From: Arcuatula senhousia
Taxonomy: Eukaryota > Mollusca > Bivalvia > Mytilida > Mytilidae
NCBI GenBank assembly: GCA_963971305.1
Contig: CAXARO010001032.1
Coordinates: 17,181-81,180, forward strand
Direction of reading: 5' to 3'
DNA: 64,000 nt
Shown: positions 45,845 through 57,489 of the stretch, piece by piece
How positions within the stretch are numbered: the stretch's first letter is position 1
Layout of the letters: each line of letters starts with the position of its first letter
The notes under the pieces: generated by a model
Database searches by the model: none
Told to the model about the DNA's origin: nothing
What the model saw: the letters and a program-made list of their open reading frames with translations, nothing else
Translations under genes and position numbers: made by a program

Positions 45845-47600
45845 ACGAGAGGCTCCCAGGAGCCTGAATCTTTCACCTGGTCTTGATGTCAACCTTGTAA
45901 AAAACTTTGTATAGCTAAATAAGCTGAACATTTAAGCAAGCAACAGTTTTTCTCTTTCAGCAATAGTTGCCATTCTGTAGGCCAAAAACGTGCAAAATGT
46001 TATTTAAAGGGCCATCTGAACACTTTGACTCTATAGAGACTTTTGTTAAGAGCTTAATGAACTGAACATTTAAGCAATCAACAACTTTTCCTTATCTGCT
46101 ATAGTTTTCATTATATAAGCCAAAAACATGAACATGTTAATTTAGGGGCTGTAATCCCTATAAGGGGTCATCTGACAACTTCAACCCTATGGAGACTTTT
46201 GCAGAGCTAAATGAGCTGAACATTTAAGCAAACAACAGCTTTTCTCGATCTGCAATAGTTTCCATTCTATAGACCAAAAACACTATTTTCCGCTTTTAAG
46301 GGGCTGTAACCCCTATAAGGGGTCATCTGACAACTTCGACCCTATGGAGACTTTTGTAGAGCTAACTGAGATTAACATTTAAGCAAGCAACAACTTTTCT
46401 CTATCTGCAATAGTTTTCATTCTATAGGCCAAAAACACTATTTTTTACCTTTAAGGGGCTGTAACCCCTATAAGGGGTCATCTGACAACTTCGACCCTAT
46501 GATGACTTTGGTAGAGCTAAATGAGCTGAACATTTAGGCAAGCAACAGCTTTTCTCCATCTGCAATAGTTTTCATTCTATAGGCCAAAAACACTATTTTT
46601 CGCCTTTAAGGGGCTGTATCCCCTATAAGGGGTCATGTGACAACTTCGACCATATGACGACTTTTGTAGAGCTAAATGAGCTGAACATTAAAGCAAACAA
46701 CAGCTTTTCTGTATCTGCAATAGTTTTCATTCTATAGGCCAAAAACACTATTTTTCGCCTTAAAGGGGCTGTAACCCCTATAAGGGGTCATCTGACAACT
46801 TCGACCCTATGACAACTTTTGTAGAGCTAAATGAGCTGAACATTTAAGCAAGCAACAGCTTTTCTCTATCTGCAATAGTTTTCATTCTATAGGCCAAAAG
46901 CACTATTTTCCGCTTTTAAGGGGCTGTAACCCCTAAAAGGGATCATCTGACAACTTCGACCCTATGACGACTTTTGTAGTGCTAAATAAGCTGAACATTT
47001 AGGCAAGTAACAGCTTTTCTCTATCTGCAATAGTTTTCATTCTATGGGCCAAAAACACTATTTTTCACCTTTAAGGGGCTGTAACCCCTATAAGGGGTCA
47101 TCTGACAACTTCGATCCTTGGAGACTTTTGTAGAGCTAAATGAGCTGAACATTTAAGCAAGCAACAGCTTTTCTCTATCTGCAATACTTTTCATTCTATT
47201 AGCCAAAAACACGAAAAAACGCTATTTTTCACCTTTAAGGGGCTGTAACCCCTATAAGGGATCATCTAGCAACTTCGACCCAATGGAGACTATTGTAGAA
47301 CTTTTGATGCTGAAGCAGTAGGGTGGCATCAGATTTCATCTATCTCTTATACTTTTTGATTTACAAGCCAAAAACAATAGTCTGACCCCTCTGGTCTATT
47401 TTTAGCCACGGCGGCCATGTTTTTTGACGGATCAAAAATCGAAACACAACTTTTGTACAGGACATCCTAAGGATCAATCATACTAAGTTTCATTAAATTC
47501 TGTTCAGTAGTTTCAGAGGAGAAGATTTTTGAAAAATAGTTAACAGAGCTAATAAATTGTTAATGCGCAGATCCACTACGGCTTTCCGTACGACATCAAA
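45845..47600 (+). repeat. Satellite-like element, about nine 156-bp units
   Basis: Units are counted by GCTGAACATTTAAGC-like points near 45924, 46048, 46213, 46370, 46525, 46682, 46838, 46990 and 47145. Each holds GGGGCTGTAACCCCTATAAG (a short palindrome) and CAACTTCGACCCTATG. The left end (45848-45880) is AGGCTCCCAGGAGCCTGAAT, the inverted form of the end at 4553-4570. The right part decays to AGTAGTTTCAGAGGAGAAG (about 47508-47527). Probably one non-autonomous element with expanded internal repeats. Confidence 0.8.
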
Positions 47601-48922
47601 TTAGGGTTATGAAAAATCCTTAACATGTTAGTAAAAATCTATTAACCTATATAGTGTTAGTAAAAATTACCTGGCTCGATTCGCGTGTTCCTTGGAGTGT
47701 TTACGCAATTAGCCAGTTAGTTGGATAATTTCCAACTGTTGTAAAATAACAGTGCATAAAATAAGGATTAAACAAGACTGGGTCATACCTCTACCAATAG
47801 CGTGTCCGAATCATCATTGCGTATACAGTGTGGTGTAGGTGGAAGAAAATATATTATGAAAATTCCTTTTCAGTGGTTGACTTTCATGACTATGGCGAAC
47901 TTCTTAAGTCAACTCTTCACGCGAGAGAGTGTACGAACGACCTTTCTAGTAGTAAATGCACAATAAACCATGTGAGCGCTTGTCAACGTTTATAGATTCC
48001 GTTTGTATGAAACCTCTGTTTAAATTTTCTTCTCTGTACACGCAATACGCTCGTTAACATGGTTAATTGAAGGTAACATTTAAATGTAATTATTTTAAGT
48101 ATACATGTATAATAAAAATATTCTTATCATTTAAATAGATCGTAAGAAAGGAAAATAATTTTCAGAAAACCGTTTTATCATCCATAGTCACTTGTGAAAA
48201 TTAACAGCTTGAAAAATAATTCTGCAATATTGAAAACAAATCATGTAAACCAAAAAGAGAGATCAAGGGTGATCACTCTTCATGTTTCAGAATTTCAGTC
48301 AGATTTTAGATCTAGAACTTTCTGTACCTTTGAATACTAAAGAATGGTTTGCACTGACCCATACTTTTTATGACATTATCTGATTTTAATTGTTTAAACT
48401 TCTTTATACAACTCCATGGGTTTTACATAAAAGACAAAATGTCGCAATTTTAAAATAACTTAAAACTAGAAGATTAGTTTAGAACTTAGTTATTTGATAA
48501 GTGGACATTTATCAAACATTTCCATCACAAATTATAAGGTTTCAGATAATTAAAAGCTAGTTCAGGAGCAACCATCCTTATGATTGATAAAGGTTTTCCA
48601 TATTGAGGCGTGCACGTCCATAACAATCAAAAGAATACGGGTTGCATGATAAAACCAAATGCAGATTTTATTAATTGTTGACAATATCCAAATTTGATTT
48701 GAGCTCATATTTGAATCTGCGGATACAAATCTAATAATCTCGCATTTTCTACCACTTTCTTATTCTATATGTTGGTAATGTCTATGTAACATCGTTGAAT
48801 TGTCAAAAGTATCCAGGGCCAAAACAATATTCATTACCCATTCTAGCATTTGCATACTCAGTAACGACTACTTACTATTTTTCTTATTCAGAACACTTTC
48901 AATAAGTAGGGAAAATATTTAC
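47601..48922. other. Intergenic stretch
   Basis: AT-rich; no gene, RNA or repeat recognised. Confidence 0.3.
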
Positions 48923-49062
48923 CCGAAAATTCTTTTTGTCCAAACGCTTCAAAGTTAAAACATTCTTCAGACACATTAGATAATCCACAAGCTTCTAGAT
49001 AGTAGGTTCCCTCAAATCAAGTGGCCAGACTCAGTGGTAAAACACATTCTTCAACCGGACCA
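48923..49062 (-). pseudogene. Duplicated, broken copy of PHYHIP-like exon 1
   Basis: The minus strand matches the 3' half of 44493-44781 (EGTYYLEA, then FNFEAFGQKEFS and the same donor GTAAAT). One codon, AGA in the original, is TGA at 49017-49019, which breaks the frame. It lies upstream of the gene, as expected for a partial tandem duplication. No copies of exons 2-4 were found nearby. Confidence 0.75.
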
Positions 49063-49336
49063 CAGCTCACTTACATGTTAAAATGGGGTAAATAAGAAAA
49101 TGCATACATACAGTTGTGTAGACCATCTTTCAAAGACCAAAATACAAAGTTTAAAATGCCAACATATTAAAATTCATTCTTTGAACGATCCATTGAATTA
49201 CAGATGGGTCTTTAAGCAAAACTTTGTAAAGTTCGTTAAAGTTGAATAATTCGTTTTTGTTGCGATATATAATAAGGCGGTACGTGGCGGAATTGTATGC
49301 TATATTTTCTGACGCGCGATTGAAATAGTGCATATC

Positions 49337-50163
49337 TATACTACTAAAATAACGAAGCGTTTTTTGTTAGCCGGGTTGCAGCGTAAACAACAAATGCTAC
49401 GACTAAGCTTCATATATCAAAAATAGAAGATGGTTGTGCCCTTTGAAAATTTCATTAGCACATATGCAATTATGTCTGCAATTTGCTAATTGACCTAATT
49501 AATTGATCCGGAAATGCTAAAGCCGTCATCGTTCCGGAATTACACGTATGAACAAGTTTTACTAAAAAGCGCTAGGAAGCGCCTGGGATGGGTATTTAGC
49601 GCCTGAGACTAAAAAGGTTATTCTTATCTGTAAATGAAAAAAGGAATGGGTCATAAATTGTTACAAAGTTATTTAATCAATCTTTATATATTAGCCTAAA
49701 AATACTAAAAAAACAGAAGTACGTATAGAGGTAAAATATCTTCAGTGCCGGTTCGATATTTTGCCCCCCCCTTTTTTTTACAATGTTTGAAATTATTTCC
49801 CCTGTTTTCAGACAAGTACAAAAAAATCCCACGATTATAGAAATTATATGCAAAATATTTAAAATATTTTATATAATAGTTTATATTGGTAAGTTTAGTA
49901 AAAAATAACAATTTAAAATTTATCATATTGTATTTTTTTCTAAGGCTCAACGATGTCAATAAATTGACAAAATTGCGTAGCGATTGATTGAAATTTTTCC
50001 TGCCACTGGCCATTTATGCACTTCAAAGGTGGAGTAACAAATACCGTAGAACCTTTAATTTGTGATTATCACAACCATGTAAGGTCGTGCAAATGCAATG
50101 TATAAATTATTGTGTTGTCTTTTTTTTATTTTCCCGCGAAATCGCGGGTTTTTCCTAGTATAC
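49337..50163 (+). mobile_element. Possible hairpin-ended non-autonomous element
   Basis: Right end: a perfect hairpin CCCGCGA/TCGCGGG (50133-50148) followed by CCTAGTATA. Left end: TATACTACTAAAATAACG (49337), partly complementary to the right end. Interior non-coding. Boundaries uncertain. Confidence 0.45.
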
Positions 50164-50249
50164 TATATTATGATATTCATTAAAACAATCGTTAAAGTAT
50201 TATAAATAAACAGCAATTGGGTTTTTACTCATTTCTTGTCAAATTCACG

Positions 50250-50390
50250 ATGCGAGGTCGTCAGGCGATCATTCGGTAAGAGTACGACCCGTAGGATCCC
50301 ATGCAGGAGGCTAAATTTCCCGTCCTTTCCCATCACTCCTTTTTCCAGTGGCAGTCAAAACTCTCCTACCCGATTGGCCTCGTGTCAAAT
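50250..50390 (+). mobile_element. SINE-like type A, left fragment
   Basis: Matches the middle of type A (GATGCGAGGTCGTCAGGCGA, then ACTCTCCTACCCGATTGGCC) and stops at CGTGTC. The missing tail half reappears at 52849-52958, so a LINE inserted within it. It also has an internal deletion of about 100 bp compared with 30528-30893. Confidence 0.8.
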
Positions 50391-52848
50391 TACAAAATCT
50401 ATATCAAAACTAAAATTTGGCAATCACCAGGATTAGATAATATATCAAATAATATGCTTAAATCAGCACAACGTTCTCTTGTGCCATGTTTACATAGATT
50501 ATTTAATGCTTGCCTTTCAAGTGGAAATTATTCAGAAAGTTGGGCAACAGGTTTTGTTACTCCAATTCATAAAGTCAACAATATTAGCGATCCAAATAAC
50601 TATAGAGTTATATCTGTCACTAACGCAATTGGAAAGCTGTTTAACAGTTTCATTAATACAAGATTAGATCTTTGTCTTGAAAAACATAATATTATTAACA
50701 AGTGTCAGGTTGGGTTCACAAGAATAGCTAGAACAACTAACCACTTATTTATACTTAAATGTGTGTTTGACAAATATTGAGGCTCTAAAGATGGCAGAGT
50801 TTATGCCTGCTTTGTTGATTTTCAAAAAGCATTTGATACTGTGGTACACGCGGAGATCAAATTAAAATTGTTAAAAATTGGGGTTGGTAATCGTTTCTAT
50901 AATATTATCAAAAGAATGTATGAAATAAGCAAGTCATGTGTTAAAATTAAAAATGAGGTGACTGAGTTCTTTTCCATACAACTTTGGGTCAAACAAGGAG
51001 ACAATTTAAGCCCTAACCTGTTTAAATCTTCATAAATGATCTTCCTGATCTTTTTGAAAACTCTCCTGATCCAGTAATTTTAAATGGAAAACCTTTGAAC
51101 TGCTTAATGTATGCAGATGATATAATTCTTCTATCCATCAGTGCCACAGGACTTCAATCTAAACTAGATATCCTAAGTAGGTACTGCAATGATTGGTGTC
51201 TTACTGTTAACCCCTAAAAAACCAAAGTATTAACTTTCAATAAGGCAGGCAGACACATAGAGCACAAGTTCAACTACAAAGAGTTTAATATAGAATGTGT
51301 GAAACACTGTAAATATCTAGGTGTGTTTTAAGTGCTTCTGGTACCTTCTCCTTTGCTCAAAAAGAGCTATACAAAAAGAGTCTAAAGGCATACTATAAAT
51401 TACAAAAAGACTTTTTGACTTAATTAATGTAAAGACTAGTATCAATGTATTTGATCATACAATAAAGCCTATTCTTTTATATGGCTGTGAGATATGGAGA
51501 TTTTTCAACCCATATACTGCTTAATTAAGAAATGATTCTCCTTCACTTGACAAAATTTATGGTAACATTACCTGTGAAAAATTGCACATAGAATTCTGTA
51601 AATTAATACTTGGGGTACACAAAAAAACCACAAATTTTGCTGTTCTTTCAGAACTGGGAAGATTTCCACTTTATTTTGACATTGTTAAAGCTATGATCAA
51701 TTATTGGATTCGTCTAGAAAAGAACGAAAATTTTCCACTTTTAAATGATGCTTACCAAGAATCCAAACTTTTACATGAACAGCATAAGCCTTCATGGAGT
51801 GCTTCTATCCATAAAATTATAGAAAATATATCGAAACTGACGGACAATTACAAGTCAAAAGAGAAAATTAGAAATATTGTTAAAGATTCTTACATCAAAT
51901 TATGGGAGAACCGATTATCCAACAATTCAGAGGGCAAATTAAGAACTTTTGTTAAATTTAAAACTAGTCATGGGTTGGAAAATTTTTTGAGTCTTATAAG
52001 AAATTTTGAGTGAAGGAGAAGCTTAACACAGCTTAGAGTTTCATCCCATCATTTGCGGATTGAATCTGGTAGATACCAGGGTATACCTTCACACCTTAGA
52101 CACTGTCTTCACTGTGACTCTGGAGAAGTAGAGGATGAGATACAATTTCTTATCACCTGTACAAATTTTGTTGGAGAGAGACAGGAACTGTTTGATATTA
52201 TTTCAAAAACATTTCATAACTTTATAAACTTAAATAATAACGAAAAATTCTGTTAATTAATGACCTGTGAAGATAAAGCTGTATTACATAACCTTTGCAG
52301 TTTTATTAATAAGAATTGCAAATGAGCTTATATCTTAACACATCTGTTTGACTCTCACCTGTCTTCTCCAGCAACAAAAAAGGGGATACACTTATGTTTT
52401 GTTTATTTGCTTTAGACACGAGGAGGAGTACTATTTTTAATCATTCTATATTTTATAAAGTATCTCCTTAAGCACCGTCCCTTGGTGTCTATAGCACTTA
52501 AACAAAAAAAAATGATATTTAATTAAAAGTTTGTCTCTCTGCTTTGAACACGAGGAGGAACACTATTTGTTTTTAAAAAAATCAAAGTGTTTCCTTAAGC
52601 ACCGTCCCTTGGTGTCCATAGCTGAGAGATGAATATCTATATCATTAACATACTGTACATCTACTCTTATTCTTATTCATATAGTCAACCATGCTTGTTC
52701 CACACAAACACACACATGCATTATATATATTGTATAACAATTAGTTATATCAACAATTGCTTAGCTATGTCTGTTATGTATTGTTTAAATGTTAATTGTC
52801 ATTGCCTGCAAAAGTCCTTAATTGCATTTGGCTGAAATAAATAATGTG
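50391..52848 (+). pseudogene. LINE (non-LTR) reverse transcriptase relic
   Basis: A 5'-truncated LINE. RT blocks in order: SPGLDNISNNMLK (about 50430), SWATGFVTPIHK (50540), DPNNYRVISVTNAIGKLFNS (50590), YACFVDFQKAFDTV with the first catalytic Asp (50805), VKQGDNLSPNLF (50990), and a YADD-like site near 51113 in another frame. A typical LINE C-terminal region follows (51582-52013, FCKLILGVHKKTTNFAVLSE), then a Cys-knuckle region CLHCDSGEVEDE (about 52098) in which the expected His is Gln. Stops and frameshifts make it dead. The 3' end is GGCTGAAATAAATAATGTG. It sits inside a type A copy, with GTGTC at both junctions. Clade not resolved. Confidence 0.82.
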
Positions 52849-52958
52849 TAATGTGTCCCCATTTCCTCCACTTCATCATCATTTCATGTTCATTGCATCA
52901 CCACTTTCATGAAGCCGAAATCGTGCTGCTTGGGAGTAAAGCAATAACTAACTAACTG
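52849..52958 (+). mobile_element. SINE-like type A, right fragment
   Basis: Continues the copy started at 50250: TGTCCCCATTTCCTCCACTT through GGGAGTAAAGCAATAACTAA to the tail (AACT)n. The LINE lies between. Confidence 0.8.
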
Positions 52959-53012
52959 TTTTCTAAAAGGTCGAGTGGTGTTTGCTTTGCAGGAGGTATT
53001 TCTACCGTTTCT

Positions 53013-53100
53013 CTAGCTACATTAATGTAGCTCCTTTGACATATTTGAATATGTGGAGCTACAATGCGGTCCCATCGCTCGTAACGGAGCAACGCCGAAA
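53013..53100 (-). repeat. Copy of the palindromic block found at 59.3-60.0 kb
   Basis: GTAGCTCCTTTGACATATTT and GGAGCTACAATGC match the complement of the core in each unit at 59327-60053. Shows that the block is dispersed. Confidence 0.7.
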
Positions 53101-53213
53101 GTGAAATTAATTGGGCGTAATATTAAAAACGAAAGAATATGGAATATGTGCCAGAAAGACACGATCCACATATTGAAATGATTTTAATAAATGTACAAAA
53201 GCCAAATTTCACT

Positions 53214-53255
53214 GCGTGTGAAGCGCTTTTCTGGATTAACCTTCATCAGACACGC
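53214..53255 (-). ncRNA. Hammerhead ribozyme in array unit 1 (HHR-6)
   Basis: Stem I GCGUGU/ACACGC (six pairs), CUGAUGA at 53243-53249, stem II with GG/CC pairs and loop UUAAU but an A-A opposition next to the core, then GAA, palindromic stem III AAGCGCUU and cleavage C at 53220. The stem II mismatch is the only departure from consensus. Confidence 0.7.
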
Positions 53256-53610
53256 TAGGAGTAGAAAACTTGGAAAACCGGTAGAATATTAGATTTGATT
53301 AAAAAAAATGCCCAAAAAAATTATTACAACAATCACCAAACAGATAAATTTATCATTTTTTAAAGAAACAGCCAAACATTGTCAAACTTTGGAAATATGT
53401 AAACTGTGTCTTTCCAACACATATTCCAGTACTCGAAAATATATAAGAGCATACAACTGAAGCACGGGGAAGCTTTCTACGACCTCCACACGGCACAAAA
53501 GCCAAACTCTGAAATAATATTAAAAACGAAAGAATATGGAATATGTGCCAGAAAGACACGATCCACATATTGAAATGATTTTAATAAATGTACAAAAGCA
53601 AAATTTCACT

Positions 53611-53652
53611 GCGTGTGAAGCGCTTTTCTGGATTAACCTTCATCAGACACGC
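53611..53652 (-). ncRNA. Hammerhead ribozyme in array unit 2 (HHR-7)
   Basis: Identical in sequence to the motif in unit 1. Confidence 0.7.
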
Positions 53653-54006
53653 TAGGAGTAGAAAACTTGGAAAACCGGTAGAATATTAGATTTGATTTAA
53701 AAAATGCCCAAAAAAATTATTACAACAATCACCAAACAGATAAATTTATCATTTTTTAAAGAAACGGCCAATTATTGTCAAACGTTGGAAATATGTAAAC
53801 TGTGTCTTTCCAACACATATTCCAGTACTCGAAAATGTATAAGAGCATGCAACTGAAGCACGGGGAAGCTTTCTACGACCTCCACACGGCACTAAAGCCA
53901 AACTCTGAAATAATATTAAAAACAAAAGTATATGGAATATGTGCCAGAAAGACACGATCCACATATTGAAATGATTTTAATAAATGTACAAAAGCAAACT
54001 TTCACT

Positions 54007-54048
54007 GCGTGTGAAGCGCTTTTCTGGATTAACCTTCATCAGACACGC
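54007..54048 (-). ncRNA. Hammerhead ribozyme in array unit 3 (HHR-8)
   Basis: Identical in sequence to the motifs in units 1 and 2. Confidence 0.7.
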
Positions 54049-54315
54049 TAGGAGTAGAAAACTTGGAAAACCGGTAGAATATTAGATTTGATTAAAAAAA
54101 AATGCCAAAAAAAATTATTACAACAATCACCAAACTGTTTCATTTGATGTCAAATTTGGTACTAAAATATTGCTTAAAGTATTTAAATGATAAATGCAGT
54201 TAAAATTTACCAACATTTAGCGGAATTTAAAAGATTTTCGTAAACTATCAATTTTTTTGAGGTCTCTTGATCCTAAACTTAACAAGGTGTAATTGAAACT
54301 GGATGCAGTTTCGAA

Positions 54316-55465
54316 TGTCTCCCAAACGAAGTCCCATTAATCACATGGGAAAAATTTGTGAGGGTGCTTACCTATAAATACAAGTTTTACAGAAGCCCAA
54401 AGGGTAAGCAAAATCCTGAAAATGCCTTTAAATGCATTTTTAGAACCTCATGGGAAAAATTTGGGCAGGGGTTCCCCTGTAAATCAAAGTTTTACAGAAG
54501 TCCCAGGAGTAAGCAAAATCCTGGAAATGCCTTTAAATGCATTTTTAGAACCTCATGGAAAAAAATTGGGCAGGGGTTCCCCTAATAACTCAAGTTACTT
54601 AGTATTCTATCATTTGAGGGGTGGGGCATGACCCCCCTCAGACGCCCCTATGGTAACAAATAATTCATCTAATCATTAAGTGTAATAATATATGTGGTTA
54701 TAGGGTGGGGATCTAAACTAATTTCAGAATATTTAGCATTTTTTTCATTTGAGGGGGGTGGGGCATGACCCCCCTCAGACCCCTATGGTACCAAATGATT
54801 TGTCTTATCATAAGGAGTAATAATATATATGGTTATAGGGTGGGGATCTCAATGGTTTTCAGAATATTTAGTATTTTGTCATTTGAGGGGGGTGGGGCAT
54901 GACCCCCCTCAGACCCCCCATGGTACCAAATGATTTGTTTTATCATAAGGAGTAATAATATATGCGGTTATAGGGTGGGGATCTCGATGGTTTTCAGAAT
55001 ATTTAGTATTTTGTCATTTGAGGGGGTGGAGCATGACCCCCCCCCCCCCCCTTAACACAATGAAGCGGAGGGTATTACATAATACCTCACCACTAAATGT
55101 GGCCAGGTATGAAAATTAAAATATATGAGGTAACACAGTATTTCCAAGTTTAAGATCACACATTATCAAGTTATATCACTTTTCCCATAGACTTCTATAG
55201 TAAAATTTTGCAAAACCCCACCCCCTTTTGAGACCCCAAAAATATATGTTCCCTCCAACATATTGAAATTTTTTTTTCGGGAGGATCATCTAGGAGTATG
55301 GGCCTAACAAGTTATATGATATCAGGCGATTCCGTCTATCGGTTTATGAGAAACGCCGCAGACAAGTGTTCCAAAATACGCGCCCGGAAAGAAGAAAAAA
55401 AATAATAATAAGAATAATAAGAACTGAGCAAAAACAACATGTCTCCAAACTTCGTTTGGGAGACA
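54316..55465 (+). mobile_element. Hairpin-ended tandem-repeat element (Helentron-like, non-autonomous)
   Basis: Left end TGTCTCCCAAACGAAG (54316-54331) is the exact complement of the right end (55450-55465). The right end folds into a hairpin, TGTCTCC-AAAC/GTTTGGGAGACA (55440-55465). Inside are two units of about 117 bp (54346-54600, TTTTTAGAACCTCATGG) and four units of about 135 bp (54600-55050, GGGGCATGACCCCCCTCAGA). Non-coding. Same layout as 8964-9789 and the autonomous Helentron, but with unrelated repeats. Confidence 0.75.
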
Positions 55466-56181
55466 TAAATATGAAATAGGCATTTCCTAGATGCGAGCAC
55501 AGCACATGCAGCTTAAATATAAGTTGATCAGTTTTGTATCTCGAATACATTTTGAAGTGACATTTTGTGTTGAAAAAGCTTCCTCATACAGTACAACATA
55601 AAAAAGCACAGATGGATACTCTTTTTGCCCTCATATGACGGAGTTCGGAACTTCCGCGTATCAATTGTGGAATAAAATTGTTTAAAATTTAAAATATAAG
55701 GTCTAAATGACCCCATTCCCAAAAAGACGGGGACACTTTTGATGCAAATGTTAATCGGTGTGATCTCTTCCTAAAAAACGAGCAATGGGCGTTGAATGAA
55801 ATGCAATGGGCATTGATTGATGTTGATCATTATTTTGAGCTGAAGACACAATGCTTTAAATATTAAGCACCTTTGTCTTGTTAACATAATTTTATGAACG
55901 AATAAACAATTTGATTTTGATCGATGTAGTCAAATAAGAAGTCTGAAGTCATCGTTGTTATTTTTATTTTGATCAGTTTATTTTCCAGAACGTTCAGTCT
56001 GGGACGAGGTGCTTGGGGCGAATAAGTGTAAACTATGAGAAGCATATCCGGACGAAAAAAAAATCAATATCAGCATTAGGCTAACTTTTTGCGGGAACTT
56101 GCTGTAGAGCTCTCCGCTCTCACAGGCAACTCGTGCCCACTACGAGCTGTGCTCGATATAATTAAGTTCAGAATATAACTC
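55466..56181. other. Intergenic stretch
   Basis: No gene or repeat recognised. Confidence 0.3.
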
Positions 56182-56334
56182 TGTTCAACTTACTGACGTT
56201 GCGAACTTACCGCGAGAGTAGATATCATTGATGGCTATGGATTGCTTTGATATATGAATGTGTGTCTGTTCACCATTTTGTCGATCAAAAAGGCGGCTTG
56301 GACTGATTCCCAGTGTGAACCCACAATCACTCCA
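56182..56334 (-). repeat. 3' LTR of the gag-only element
   Basis: Paired with 59080-59240; adjoined by the polypurine tract at 56335-56345. Confidence 0.65.
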
Positions 56335-56986
56335 CTCCCCCGAGTTTTCTTTGAAAGGCCTTGATTTTTTGGTTGGGTCTTCTTTCTGGGAGGGGGATGA
56401 GCTTCATTTTTCAAAAGTTCGGACTGGGCTTTCCTGGGCATCGGTTACAGCTCCCTGGTATGGCCTCTCCTCGTCATCATCCTGGTCGTTAAAGCTGGAG
56501 ACTTCTCGCTATCCTTTTTCTCTCCTCGCTTGAATTTTCGAAAAGGGGGAGACGTGCCACCAAATTAACCATCTGTCATCAAACAGAAACAATAAAAAAA
56601 AACCTGAAAACGCCTTAAACTAACAACTATAACTGCAAACATTAACGTATACGCATAGGTTGCTGTGCTGATCTTGGAAACGACTGGACCTCATGACCAG
56701 CCACATAAAGCTGACGTCTGTCTTCACCATTTGGTTCAAGGGAAAAAAATCATCAGCTAGCTTGTTCCCCTTGGGTGGAGGTGCATCAAACTGTACAAAC
56801 ATGCAGATAGCAGGATCTGCAGCACCAAAATGACGGGCCCCTGAAAGGGTCCCATTCCCTGTTATCTCTTCAGTGTATAATTCATCAGTAGGCAGGGCCC
56901 TAGAAAGGGCCCTACTGAAACCAAACTAACCTAGACATAGAGACCCTAGTGAGGTCTCCTTACTATACGCCTTCGATCTACTGCTG

Positions 56987-57460
56987 TCACTGACAAGCAA
57001 ACCAAACAGAACTCTGGGGATGGATGAGCTGTTCAGGGCCAATCAAGAATTTGTTGCTCGTCCTGACCAGCCAATGGAAGTGTGGACTTCTGGAAGTTAG
57101 CAACTGATCAGACACATGAGGAACTGTCCAAAAGGGTATGTGCCTAACATCTGTGATTGTGGATTCTGGCTGCAAGCCTGCTTTCTTGAAGTTCACACCT
57201 TGCACAGGCTCTCTCTGATCAATGCAAACCACTGGACGGTGCACACTCTCCGTAGTGACCGCAAAGCTAACCTCTGAGTTCAGAATGGGATGATCCTGGA
57301 GACGGTCCCCAAAGGGTACTGAAGTATCGGATGACATCTCCATTGGAGGAGACCTAGCTAAGTCCCTGTTAAGATGGTCTGAACTCAGTGCATCCTGTAA
57401 ATTCCTGTCACCCGACTGGTCCAAGAAAACCTGGGAAAGGTCTAGGTCATCGTCCCACAC
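56987..57460 (-). CDS. Downstream open frame of the gag-only element, unrecognised
   Basis: 157 residues from MWDDDLDLSQVFLDQSGD. Acidic N-terminal half, no motif recognised. It follows the gag region within the LTRs and could be the gag C-terminal part or a retained spacer. Possibly not expressed. Confidence 0.35.
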   Translation of the reverse strand: MWDDDLDLSQVFLDQSGDRNLQDALSSDHLNRDLARSPPMEMSSDTSVPFGDRLQDHPILNSEVSFAVTTESVHRPVVCIDQREPVQGVNFKKAGLQPESTITDVRHIPFWTVPHVSDQLLTSRSPHFHWLVRTSNKFLIGPEQLIHPQSSVWFACQ

Positions 57461-57489
57461 CGAACTAGCTACATCATCTCGAGTAGGTT

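Larger units (their letters stand above)
53119..54138 (-). repeat. 396-bp tandem array with a hammerhead in each unit (retrozyme-like)
   Basis: Units start at 53119, 53515 and 53911 (TAATATTAAAAAC), two full and one of 228 bp. They are nearly identical. Each full unit contains a minus-strand hammerhead and no real coding frame. Short tandem arrays with a type I hammerhead per unit are the structure described for metazoan retrozymes, which replicate through circular RNA. The 3' break of the third unit is at CAATCACCAAAC. Confidence 0.8.

Noticed and set aside
53353..53964. Two nearly identical 71-residue frames
   Set aside because: They are the same position in two units of the 396-bp array; repetition, not coding conservation.
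56740..56900. TCATCAG motifs at 56750 and 56885 as hammerhead cores
   Set aside because: No stem I or stem III complement; they fall in the interior of the gag-only element.
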